Part shown: positions 7,473-15,830 of the stretch, one piece after another
Layout: every line of letters begins with the position of its first letter
Numbering within the stretch: position 1 is the first letter of the stretch
NCBI GenBank assembly: GCA_021129815.1
Contig: JAJOKN010000030.1
Location: 3,293 to 27,306, forward strand
DNA length: 24,014 bases
Origin: Desulfotomaculum sp.
GTDB taxonomy: Bacteria > Bacillota > Desulfotomaculia > Desulfotomaculales > Desulfohalotomaculaceae
Reading direction: 5' to 3'
Notes under the pieces: model-generated
The model's database searches: none
The model's input: only the letters and a program-made list of their open reading frames with translations
What the model was told of the DNA's origin: nothing
Position numbers and translations under genes: made by a program

Positions 7473-7502
7473 ATCATACTAAAGTATTCTAACAAATGTC
7501 AA
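7473..7502 (-). promoter_or_regulatory. Promoter of the his operon
   Basis: The -35 box TTGACA (7497-7502) is a perfect match and begins on the base after the polC stop codon. An 18-base spacer leads to TATGAT (7473-7478), a 5 of 6 match to the -10 consensus. This would give a leader of roughly 50 bases before hisZ, too short for a T-box or a classical attenuator. The spacer contains a palindrome that could be an operator. Confidence 0.75.
7476..7487 (-). promoter_or_regulatory. Palindrome in the his promoter spacer
   Basis: ATACT and AGTAT are perfect arms separated by two bases, lying in the spacer and overlapping the upstream half of the -10 box. A repressor bound here would block RNA polymerase. 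The site is short, so it may be coincidental. Confidence 0.35.
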
Positions 7503-10500
7503 TCAAAACAACGCTAACTGATTAGTTTCACTTATGCCATCAAGGCACCCATGCTGTTTTAACGCTTCAATGACAGTTTTTGGGACCCTAGCTCTGTTCT
7601 GCAAATCTTCTATAGAGGTAAACGCTGCTTCTTCTCTCGCTTTAGCTATCGACCTGGCTGCAGCTTCGCCAACCCCTTGCAGCGCAATTAAAGGCGGCAG
7701 TAGATCTTTACCAACTATCTTAAATTTAAGAGCGTCGGACTCCATTAAATCTACTCTTCTAAATTTTATGCCTCTTGCATACATCTCAAGCGCTACTTCG
7801 AGTACTGTGAGAAGGTTCTTTTCTTTCGTTGAAGCTTGCTGCCCTTTAGACTCTATTTGCTCTATAGCATTTAAAATCGCATGTTTCCCTTTAACCATGA
7901 GCTCTGCATCAAAATCATCTGCCCGAATGCTAAAATAAACAGCATAAAACTCCACAGGATAATTCACCTTAAACCAAGCAATTCTAAAAGCCATCACGAC
8001 GTAAGCAGTAGCATGCGCTTTTGGAAACATATACTTTATCTTTCGGCACGACTCTATATACCAATCAGGCACGCCTAACTCTTCCATAGCTTTTGCATCT
8101 TCTTCTGATACACCTTTGCCCTTTCTCACTTTTTCCATTATTTTGAATGCTGTTTTCGGCTCCATACCTTTGTGGATGAGATATGTCATTATATCATCGC
8201 GAGCAGATATCGCCTCTGACAGCTTGCATATTCCATTTTTTATCAAATCTTGAGCATTGTTAAGCCACACATCTGTTCCATGCGAAAAGCCCGAGATCCT
8301 TATTAAATCGCTAAAAGTAGAAGGCTTTGTATCCGCAAGCATCTGACGCACGAATTTTGTGCCGAACTCAGGAATTGCATAAGTTCCCACCGCTGATCGT
8401 ATTTCTTCTTCCTTCACTCCAAGAGCCTTTGTGCTGCTGAATAAGCTCAGCGTCTCTTTATCATCAAACTTTATAGTGCTCACATCAACTCCTGTCAAAT
8501 CTTCCAGCATTTTGATGACCGTAGGGTCATCATGCCCCAATATATCCAACTTGACCAAACAATCATGGATAGAGTGATAATCAAAATGCGTAGTGATAAC
8601 TCCGCTTTTCTTATCGTCAGCAGGATATTGAAGCGGTGTAACTTCATATACATCTATTTCTTTAGGCACCACCATTATTCCTCCGGGATGCTGCCCCGTC
8701 GTTCTCTTTACACCGGCACACCCCTTCACGAGCCGCTTTATTTCAGCCTCACGCTTTATAAGTCCTTTTTCCTCCAAGTATTTCTTCACAAACCCATAAG
8801 CAGTTTTTTCTGCAATGGTGCTTATTGTGCCTGCGCGAAATACATTTTTTTCTCCAAAAAGCTTTTCTGTGTATTTGTGTGCTTTAGGCTGATACTCGCC
8901 GGAAAAATTTAAGTCAATATCAGGTACTTTATCGCCTTCAAATCCCATAAATACTTCAAAAGGAATATCATATCCATCTTTTATCAAAGGTTCTTTGCAG
9001 TAAGGACAACTTTTATCTGGCATGTCTGCACCGCAGCCAAAACTGCCATCTGTTATAAATTCAGAATATTTACACTTCGGACAGCGATAATGCGGTGGCA
9101 GCGGATTTACTTCAGTTATGTTAGTTAAAGTTGCAACTAAAGACGATCCCACCGAACCACGAGAACCTACCAAATAACCATCTTCTAAAGATTTTTTAAC
9201 TAACTTATGAGCTATTAAATACAAAACTGCAAAGCCATTTTCTATTATAGCTTTCAACTCTTTATCAAGCCTATTCTTCACTATATCTGGAAGTGGATCT
9301 CCATACAAGTCTTTTGCTCTACTAAGAGCCATGTCAGAAATTATCTTTTCTGCGCCTTCTATCTTTGGATGATAAGTATTTTGCGGCACTGGTGTCAGTT
9401 CCTCTATTTGTTCAGCTATTTTTAAAGAGTTAGCCACAACTACCTCATAAGCAGCATCTTTACCCAAATAACTGAATTCTTCCAACATCTCATCCGTGGT
9501 TTTAAAATACAAAGGTGCTTGATTGCCCGCATCTTCATAACTCTGACCGTGCATCAATATTTCGCGATAAATGGCATCTTCTGGATCCAAAAAATGAACA
9601 TCTCCTGTAGCTACAACAGGTTTTTTGAACTGCTTTCCAAAATCATAAATAGTTTTATAAATATTCTTTAGTTCTTCTATGCTGTTTAGCTTTCCGCTTT
9701 TGACTAAAAATTCGCTGTTGGCTGCAGGCTGTATTTCTAAAAAATCATAAAACGATACAATTTCACTTATCTTTTCTTTAGATGCTCCTGATATAACAGC
9801 ATCAAACAGTTCCCCTCTTTCGCAAGCTGTTCCGATTAGTAACCCTTCTCTATGAGCAATCAATGCGCTTTTGGGTATGCGCGGCTTTTTGTAGTAGTAC
9901 TTTAAATGCGAAAGCGTTACCAATTTATATAAGTTCTTTAAGCCTACCTTGTTTTTAGCGAGTATAGTAACATGATAAGGTCTAAGCTTATCCAAATTCA
10001 CGTTGACTGTAAGCTTGTTTATATCATTTAACTGCTTTATATTTCTATTTTCCTCATCGCATTTCTTAATCAAAGCTTTAAATACATCTGAAGCAGCTTT
10101 TGCATCATCCAATGCCCTGTGATGCTTTTCTAAACTCACACCCAAATAACTGCAAACCGTATCCAGCTTATGATTTTTCAAATTTGGTATCAAAGAACGC
10201 GCAAACAAAAGAGTATCGAGCACAGCATTATAAGGTGTGGTATTCAAATACTTATCAAAATGAACTCTTATAAACCCCATATCAAACGCTGCGTTGTGTG
10301 TAACCAAAACCGCGTCGCCTATGAATTCATAAAACTTCTCTAGCGCTTCTTTTGGCTTAAGCGCGTTTACAACCATGGAGTCATCAATGCCAGTAAGCCT
10401 TACTATTTCTGCTGGAATAGTTCGACCTGGATTTATAAAAGTAGAAAATTCATCTACAATCTCAAAGCCTTTTAACTTCACTGCACCTATCTCTATAATT

Positions 10501-11486
10501 TCATTCGAACTCGGTGTAAGACCAGTGGTTTCAAGATCAAAGACTACGAACTCCACATCTTGCAAGTTAACATCTTTCCACTTGCTTTCATCAAGCCTTT
10601 CTACAATAGGTATCCCATCATTTATCAAGTAGCCTTCTAACCCATAAATCACTTTTATTCCAGCTTTTTTAGCAGCTTTATAAGCTTCTGGAAAAGCTTG
10701 CACAACGCCGTGATCAGTAATAGCTATTGCTTTATGCCCCCACTCTGCAGCTCGCTTTATCGCATCGCTTACATCAAGCACACCATCCATAGCGCTCATT
10801 TTAGTATGCAGATGCAGCTCCACTCGTTTTTCTCTTGCATTATCGCATCTCTTCTCCTCTTGTATCAAATTCACATCCTTAAACAACAAAACCAGCTCTT
10901 GTGAATATCTATCATGCTGCACTGCACCGCCTATTTTTACCCAAAAGCCATCTTTGATTTTAGATATGTTTTCTACCTTTTCTTTTTCTAAGAACTGTTT
11001 AGCTGTTATAGAATCAGTGTTGTCAGTTATATTAAAAATAACAATATAGCGACCGCTTTTGAGTTCTTTTATTTCCATGCCGAATACGCGACCGCTTACC
11101 ACTGCGTAGCGCTCTTCTTGTTGTAAATCCTTTATTTTCACAGGATCAGATTTTATGTGCTTTCCTAATACAACGCCGTTTTCCTCTCTAACTTCCTTAT
11201 TTTTAGCAGAGCTAGTTTTGCTGTTTAATTTTTTTATGAATTCCCTTTCCATCTCTTGCTGCCACTTAGACTTAAGCATATCGGTTGTTTGATACACAAG
11301 TTCAATTTCTTTAAGTTCTGCAACTTCACTTAAAAAATATTCTTTTACTTTTGACAAAGTTTCTTCATCTAACAATCCATCTATCTCTTTATTTAAAAAA
11401 ATTTTCCAAGCACATCTCTTTGTGTTTACGCGTACTTTAATGGTATTTTGAATTACGAGTTTTGCTAATTCCTCCATGTTGTCCAC
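7503..11486 (-). CDS. polC: PolC, Gram-positive-type DNA polymerase III alpha subunit
   Basis: The replicative polymerase of Bacillota, with a built-in proofreading exonuclease. In order (numbered from the TTG at 11492): a short N-terminal domain, an OB fold near 125-215, the PHP domain starting at LHLHTKMSAMDGV (about 222), the DEDDh exonuclease from FVVFDLETTG (about 314) with THNAAFD and HHRALDD, SRGSVGSSLVATLT (about 775), a zinc-binding cluster CPKC...CGA...CPYC (about 800-830), the catalytic PDIDLNFSGE (about 858), a helix-hairpin-helix region, and a C-terminal QLALF clamp-binding motif. About 1327 residues is shorter than the usual 1400 or more, with the deficit at the N terminus. The start is uncertain: GTG at 11486 has GGTGG 7 bases upstream, whereas the TTG at 11492 is too close to it. 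It follows a glycosyltransferase gene. Confidence 0.97.
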   Translation of the reverse strand: MDNMEELAKLVIQNTIKVRVNTKRCAWKIFLNKEIDGLLDEETLSKVKEYFLSEVAELKEIELVYQTTDMLKSKWQQEMEREFIKKLNSKTSSAKNKEVREENGVVLGKHIKSDPVKIKDLQQEERYAVVSGRVFGMEIKELKSGRYIVIFNITDNTDSITAKQFLEKEKVENISKIKDGFWVKIGGAVQHDRYSQELVLLFKDVNLIQEEKRCDNAREKRVELHLHTKMSAMDGVLDVSDAIKRAAEWGHKAIAITDHGVVQAFPEAYKAAKKAGIKVIYGLEGYLINDGIPIVERLDESKWKDVNLQDVEFVVFDLETTGLTPSSNEIIEIGAVKLKGFEIVDEFSTFINPGRTIPAEIVRLTGIDDSMVVNALKPKEALEKFYEFIGDAVLVTHNAAFDMGFIRVHFDKYLNTTPYNAVLDTLLFARSLIPNLKNHKLDTVCSYLGVSLEKHHRALDDAKAASDVFKALIKKCDEENRNIKQLNDINKLTVNVNLDKLRPYHVTILAKNKVGLKNLYKLVTLSHLKYYYKKPRIPKSALIAHREGLLIGTACERGELFDAVISGASKEKISEIVSFYDFLEIQPAANSEFLVKSGKLNSIEELKNIYKTIYDFGKQFKKPVVATGDVHFLDPEDAIYREILMHGQSYEDAGNQAPLYFKTTDEMLEEFSYLGKDAAYEVVVANSLKIAEQIEELTPVPQNTYHPKIEGAEKIISDMALSRAKDLYGDPLPDIVKNRLDKELKAIIENGFAVLYLIAHKLVKKSLEDGYLVGSRGSVGSSLVATLTNITEVNPLPPHYRCPKCKYSEFITDGSFGCGADMPDKSCPYCKEPLIKDGYDIPFEVFMGFEGDKVPDIDLNFSGEYQPKAHKYTEKLFGEKNVFRAGTISTIAEKTAYGFVKKYLEEKGLIKREAEIKRLVKGCAGVKRTTGQHPGGIMVVPKEIDVYEVTPLQYPADDKKSGVITTHFDYHSIHDCLVKLDILGHDDPTVIKMLEDLTGVDVSTIKFDDKETLSLFSSTKALGVKEEEIRSAVGTYAIPEFGTKFVRQMLADTKPSTFSDLIRISGFSHGTDVWLNNAQDLIKNGICKLSEAISARDDIMTYLIHKGMEPKTAFKIMEKVRKGKGVSEEDAKAMEELGVPDWYIESCRKIKYMFPKAHATAYVVMAFRIAWFKVNYPVEFYAVYFSIRADDFDAELMVKGKHAILNAIEQIESKGQQASTKEKNLLTVLEVALEMYARGIKFRRVDLMESDALKFKIVGKDLLPPLIALQGVGEAAARSIAKAREEAAFTSIEDLQNRARVPKTVIEALKQHGCLDGISETNQLALF

Positions 11487-11534
11487 AGACAAACCACCAC
11501 TTCTAAAATTGTTTTTTAAAGGTTATTTTTTAGA

Positions 11535-11567
11535 CTTTTCTCACTAAATCTCACTTCTCACATCTCA
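11535..11567 (-). repeat. Short degenerate repeat between the glycosyltransferase gene and polC
   Basis: On the plus strand the unit TCTCA recurs at 11539, 11549, 11556 and 11563, three times as TCTCAC, with spacings of 10, 7 and 7 bases. On the transcribed strand this reads as repeated GTGAGA units. It fills half of the 83-base gap. It could be a slippage-derived microsatellite or a protein or RNA binding array; nothing else is visible there. Confidence 0.45.
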
Positions 11568-11569
11568 AA

Positions 11570-12760
11570 TTAAAGTATCTTACTCAACTTGACACAGTTT
11601 TCTTCTATGAGTTTAAGCATAACTCTCAAAACTTCTTCAGCTGAATTTGGCTTACCTATGGCTTTTGCTGCACGCGACATGTTTTCTAAAACGCTGCGAT
11701 TTTTCATATGGTAATATATTTCACTCAACAAACGCTCAACATTGTTAATAGAAACTGCTGCACCTTGTTTCACCAAAAATCTAGCATTGTGTTCTTCCTG
11801 TCCCGGCACTGGTTTTATTATGAACAGCGGACGTCCTATCGCCATGGCTTCAGAACAGGTAAGTCCACCAGCTTTACCTGTTATCAAATCTACTGCTCCC
11901 ATCAGTTCATGAATGTTATCCACAAAACCAAATATTCTTAACCTTTCACTTTCAACATTCATTCCAATCTTTTGCAATTTATATTTTAAAGCTTGATTGC
12001 GTCCACAAACTACCATCACTTGATAATCAGCATTATATCTTATAAGCCCTCTCACTATATCTTCTATAGGACCTACCCCTAGACCTCCGCTTATCACCAA
12101 AACAGCGGGACGCTTAACATTTAAACTCAACTTTTTCTTCAATACATTTTTCTCTTCAATTTCAGAAAACACAGGGTCGATTGGAATGCCTGTAACATGC
12201 ACATCGAAATTATCATATCCGTGATTTTCAAAAGAAAGCTTAGTTTCTCCTGTAGCTACACAGTAACTCACATGGTCATAAATCCAATAAGGATGTATCT
12301 CAAAATCAGTAATAGTTGCTGTTATTGGAAAATTTATCATGCATTTTTGTTTTAAATTCGATAATACCCCTAACGGAAATGGATAAGTCGACAATATCAC
12401 ATCTGGTTTAAAAGAATTTATGAGTGAAAAGATTTTTTTTGATGCAAACCGATTAAAAAATTTATTGATTTGCAAAAGCCTCTCATTTTCCATCTGCCTG
12501 TATAAGTAACCATACGCAGATGGGGATATTTTGATCATCTTAGAATATGAGCCTGACACAGCTTTCTCCAACAAAGGGCTTATATATCTAAATGCATCTA
12601 CCATCTGAACCTGTGCGCTTGGTAAACTCTTTTCTATTTGCTTTTGCACTGCCTGCGCTGCTCTTAAGTGCCCGTTACCAGCAGTTGCATAGAATATCAA
12701 AAACCTATTTGTATGATTCTTAGTTTTCAAATCTTTTTTTATTTTTTGCAAACTTTTCAC
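11570..12760 (-). CDS. MGDG-synthase/UgtP-like glycosyltransferase
   Basis: A 396-residue GT-B enzyme of the family that transfers glucose or galactose from a UDP-sugar to diacylglycerol (UgtP/YpfP and plant MGD), at the inner face of the membrane. The N-terminal MGDG-synthase domain shows FYATAGNGHLRAA (about 23-35), with the Gly-His pair typical of acceptor-side activation. The C-terminal GT28 half shows SGGLGVGPIEDI (about 224-235) and the donor-binding GKAGGLTCSEAMAIGRP followed by PVPGQEEHN (about 297-327). MurG is a distant relative, but the N-terminal domain excludes it. The start is GTG with GGGTGA about 7 bases upstream. It lies between proS and polC, not a usual neighbour. The glycolipid product is inferred; some members have other acceptors or act in sporulation. 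Confidence 0.85.
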   Translation of the reverse strand: MKSLQKIKKDLKTKNHTNRFLIFYATAGNGHLRAAQAVQKQIEKSLPSAQVQMVDAFRYISPLLEKAVSGSYSKMIKISPSAYGYLYRQMENERLLQINKFFNRFASKKIFSLINSFKPDVILSTYPFPLGVLSNLKQKCMINFPITATITDFEIHPYWIYDHVSYCVATGETKLSFENHGYDNFDVHVTGIPIDPVFSEIEEKNVLKKKLSLNVKRPAVLVISGGLGVGPIEDIVRGLIRYNADYQVMVVCGRNQALKYKLQKIGMNVESERLRIFGFVDNIHELMGAVDLITGKAGGLTCSEAMAIGRPLFIIKPVPGQEEHNARFLVKQGAAVSINNVERLLSEIYYHMKNRSVLENMSRAAKAIGKPNSAEEVLRVMLKLIEENCVKLSKIL

Positions 12761-12784
12761 TCTACTTCACCCAATCTCTTTTTT

Positions 12785-12903
12785 TTATATAACTCTTTCA
12801 CTCAAACCTTTAAGTACATTTTTAACTAAATCTTTGTACTCGCCTGTCAGCCTATAATTTTCCTTTTCCCAAGGATTCGCTACACTTTTATTCTTGTTGC
12901 CAT
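12785..12903 (-). pseudogene. Small gene with a broken frame (about 39 residues if intact)
   Basis: After proS, a strong GGAGG is followed about 9 bases later by ATG at 12903 and the frame MATRIKV, which stops after seven codons. One frame back, an open stretch continues to a TAA at 12785-12787 and encodes SVANPWEKENYRLTGEY and onwards, a protein-like sequence with no start codon of its own. Adding one A to the A4 run at 12886-12889 joins both parts into a single 39-residue charged protein that ends 24 bases before the glycosyltransferase start. I do not recognise the protein. It may be a recent pseudogene, a sequencing deletion in a homopolymer, or a programmed -1 shift. Confidence 0.5.
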
Positions 12904-12946
12904 TGCTTCACATCCTCCAATACTCATCGTTAACCTTAAGCCAGTT

Positions 12947-14674
12947 TCAGCAAGCTCGTTTATCCTTTTCAATCAAGTCATTAACCTTCTTAACCGCTTC
13001 ATCCACAGCTACATCAATTTTATTGCCAGTTTTTCGTTCATATATTTCAACTTGTTGATTCTTCACTGCGTTTTTACCAACTACGATTCTATAAGGATAG
13101 CCTATGAGATCTGCATCTTTAAATTTCACACCCGCGCGCTCGTCGCGGTCATCTATCACTGTCTCTATCCCTGAATTTATGAGTTCGTTGTATATTTTAT
13201 TCGCTAAGTCCATCTGTTCTTCATCTTTTGTGCTCACCGGGACCACTACTACTTCAAACGGCGCAATTTGAACCGGCCATATTATGCCATTTTCATCGTG
13301 ATTTTGTTCAACTGAAGCTGCCATCGTGCGGCTTACGCCTATGCCGTAGCACCCCATAATTATAGGCTTTTGTTTTCCATCTTCGTCTAAAAAAACAGCT
13401 CCTAAAAGCTTGCTGTATTTATCTCCTAATTTGAAAATCTGCCCTACTTCTATCCCTTTAGTTTCAACAAGCTCTGCCTGGCACTTAGGACACATCTCAC
13501 CTGCTGTAACTGTGCGAATATCCGCTACGATATCCGTGTTGAAATCGCGTCCCGGTACTACATTCACAAGATGCGCATCCTTTTTGTTCGCACCCACAAC
13601 AGCACTATCCATGTTAGCTACTTCTATGTCTGCTACTATCTTTACATTTTTAAGTCCTACTGGTCCTGCGTAACCAACTGGCGCATTTGTAGCTCGCTGT
13701 ACAGTATCAGCATCAGCCAGCTCCAAAGTCAAACAGCCCAATACATTATATAGCTTCACTTCATTTAGTTCTCTATCCCCTCTTACAAGCGCTGCAACTA
13801 CTCCTTTATCTGTTTTGTAAATTAAAGTTTTTATGAGTTTTGTAGCATCTACATTTAAGTAGTGTGTTACCTGCTCAACAGTATGTTTATCTGGAGTTTT
13901 AACCTCTTCAATTTGTTTAACTTCTTTTTCAACTTGTTTTTCAGCAGTATTTTTTACAACAGCTGGAACTTTCTCTACATTTGCAGCATAATCACACTTG
14001 CTGCAGTACAGCACTGTGACTTCTCCAGAATCTACTAACACTACAAACTCATGAGTGCTGCTGCCACCTATCGCGCCTGAATCTGCTTCTATTGCACGGA
14101 AATTCAAGCTTAACCGTTTAAATATATTAGTATATGCCTCATACATTTTTCCATAACTCTCATCTAAGCCTTTTTGATCTCGATCAAAGGAATACAAGTC
14201 CTTCATTATAAATTCTCGCCCTCGCATGAGCCCAAAACGCGGCCTCTTTTCATCGCGATATTTATTTGCTATTTGATATAAAAGCTGTGGCAGCTGCTTG
14301 TACGATTTGATTTCATTTGCTATGAGTGCAGTTATAACTTCTTCATGAGTAGGACCCAAACAAAAATCGCGGTTATGTCTATCTTTAAGTCTTATGAGTT
14401 CAGCACCATAAATATCCCAGCGCTTGGATTTAAGCCACAGCTCTGCTGGCTGCACTATAGGCATCAACATCTCCTGTGCGCCTTTTGCATTCATTTCTTC
14501 TCTGATTATATTTTCAATTTTTTTAATAACTCTAAGACCCAGCGGCAGGTAAGTGTAAATACCTGAAGCAACTTTGCGTATAAATCCCGCACGCAAAAGC
14601 AGCTTGTGGCTTACAACTTCAGCTTCTTTAGGTTCTTCTCTTAAAGTTGGAATAAACATTTGAGATATACGCAT
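12947..14674 (-). CDS. proS: Prolyl-tRNA synthetase, bacterial type with editing domain
   Basis: Charges tRNA-Pro and, through its insertion domain, clears mischarged alanyl-tRNA-Pro. The 575-residue length is standard. Class II motif 1 is near GIYTYLPLGLRVIKK (about 38-52), motif 2 includes RFGLMRGREFIMKDLYSFD (about 140-158), and motif 3 is GCYGIGVSRTMAA (about 436). The editing (INS) domain lies between motifs 2 and 3, at about 225-405, with YCSKCDYAANVE at its start and NKKDAHLVNVVPGRDF near its end. The C-terminal anticodon-binding domain contains VIDDRDERAGVKFKDADLIG. The ATG at 14674 has AGAGGTGA upstream. No T-box fits in the 77-base gap to ispG, so it is probably transcribed with the upstream genes. 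Confidence 0.97.
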   Translation of the reverse strand: MRISQMFIPTLREEPKEAEVVSHKLLLRAGFIRKVASGIYTYLPLGLRVIKKIENIIREEMNAKGAQEMLMPIVQPAELWLKSKRWDIYGAELIRLKDRHNRDFCLGPTHEEVITALIANEIKSYKQLPQLLYQIANKYRDEKRPRFGLMRGREFIMKDLYSFDRDQKGLDESYGKMYEAYTNIFKRLSLNFRAIEADSGAIGGSSTHEFVVLVDSGEVTVLYCSKCDYAANVEKVPAVVKNTAEKQVEKEVKQIEEVKTPDKHTVEQVTHYLNVDATKLIKTLIYKTDKGVVAALVRGDRELNEVKLYNVLGCLTLELADADTVQRATNAPVGYAGPVGLKNVKIVADIEVANMDSAVVGANKKDAHLVNVVPGRDFNTDIVADIRTVTAGEMCPKCQAELVETKGIEVGQIFKLGDKYSKLLGAVFLDEDGKQKPIIMGCYGIGVSRTMAASVEQNHDENGIIWPVQIAPFEVVVVPVSTKDEEQMDLANKIYNELINSGIETVIDDRDERAGVKFKDADLIGYPYRIVVGKNAVKNQQVEIYERKTGNKIDVAVDEAVKKVNDLIEKDKRAC

Positions 14675-14751
14675 TTAAAGTCACCTCTAGTTAGATTTTA
14701 ACAGTATTATTAATCAAATAGCCTTTTTCCCTACAAAAATTTTACACTATC

Positions 14752-15804
14752 CTAAATCTTCTCTATTTCTTTCACCAGTTCTTCTAAAAGCAAATGCTCT
14801 TTTACTTTCTTTATGACCTTTCCTTTGCGAAAGATGAGCCCGTACCTTTTGCCCCCTGCAATGCCTATATCAGCTTCTCTTGCTTCACCAGGGCCATTTA
14901 CTACACAGCCCATAACTGCTACTTTGATGGATTTGTCTAAGTTTTCCAGTTTCCTTTCCACACTCGCTGCTAATGAGATGATGTCTATCTCCGTGCGGCC
15001 GCAGGTAGGGCACGATATTATTTCTACTCCACGCTGTCTTAAACCTAATGATTTGAGTATTTGATATCCCACTCTGACTTCATGTTTTGGATGTGCTGTG
15101 AGAGATACGCGTATAGTATTGCCCAAGCCCTCCGAAAGTAAAATCCCAATACCTACAGCAGATTTTACAGTGCCGTATTCCAGCGTGCCTGCTTCAGTAA
15201 CACCTATGTGAAATGGGTAGTCAACTTCTTTCGCCAGCATTCTGTAAGCTTCCAACATAAGCAATATATTTGAAGCTTTAACTGACACTTCAATATCAAA
15301 AAAATTCAAGCTTTCTAAAATCTCTATATGCCCAAGCGCACTTTCAACCATAGCCCTTGCGTTTACTCCGCCGAATGACTTCACAAGCCTTTGATCCAAA
15401 GAACCTGCATTCACCCCTATGCGAATTGGAATTCCTTTATCTTTAGCAGCCTCCACTATTTCACGCACTTTGTGCTTAAGCTTTATATTGCCGGGGTTTA
15501 TGCGCAAGCCATCAACGCCTGCTTCTACTGCCATAAGCGCCAAACGATGGCTGAAGTGAATGTCAGCCACAAGCGGTATGGAAATTTGCTCTTTTATACT
15601 TTTAAGCGCTTCGGCAGCTTCTTCATCAGGCACAGCCACTCTTATTATTTCACACCCTGCTTTCTCAAGCTCATGTATCTGCCTTACTGTTGATTCAATA
15701 TCTCGCGTATCAGTGTTTGTCATAGACTGAACTGAAATTGGAGCATCTCCACCAATAGCAACATCTCCTACATAAATTTTCTTAGTCTTTCTCCTTTTTA
15801 TCAT
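14752..15804 (-). CDS. ispG: IspG, 4-hydroxy-3-methylbut-2-enyl diphosphate synthase
   Basis: The penultimate enzyme of the MEP pathway, a 4Fe-4S protein that converts MEcPP to HMBPP with electrons from ferredoxin or flavodoxin. A TIM-barrel part carrying VQSMTNTDTRD, INPGNI and GVNAGSL precedes the iron-sulfur part with CPTCGRTE and GCVVNGPGEAREADIG. These supply the three cluster cysteines and the glutamate ligand. The frame is open from a GTG at 15819, but that GTG is part of an AAAGGTGG ribosome binding site. ATG at 15804, 11 bases after it, is the likely start and gives 350 residues. It lies 26 bases after rseP, with dxr further upstream. Two MEP-pathway genes therefore share the operon. 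Confidence 0.96.
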   Translation of the reverse strand: MIKRRKTKKIYVGDVAIGGDAPISVQSMTNTDTRDIESTVRQIHELEKAGCEIIRVAVPDEEAAEALKSIKEQISIPLVADIHFSHRLALMAVEAGVDGLRINPGNIKLKHKVREIVEAAKDKGIPIRIGVNAGSLDQRLVKSFGGVNARAMVESALGHIEILESLNFFDIEVSVKASNILLMLEAYRMLAKEVDYPFHIGVTEAGTLEYGTVKSAVGIGILLSEGLGNTIRVSLTAHPKHEVRVGYQILKSLGLRQRGVEIISCPTCGRTEIDIISLAASVERKLENLDKSIKVAVMGCVVNGPGEAREADIGIAGGKRYGLIFRKGKVIKKVKEHLLLEELVKEIEKI

Positions 15805-15830
15805 AATTTTACTTGCCACCTTTAGGCTGC

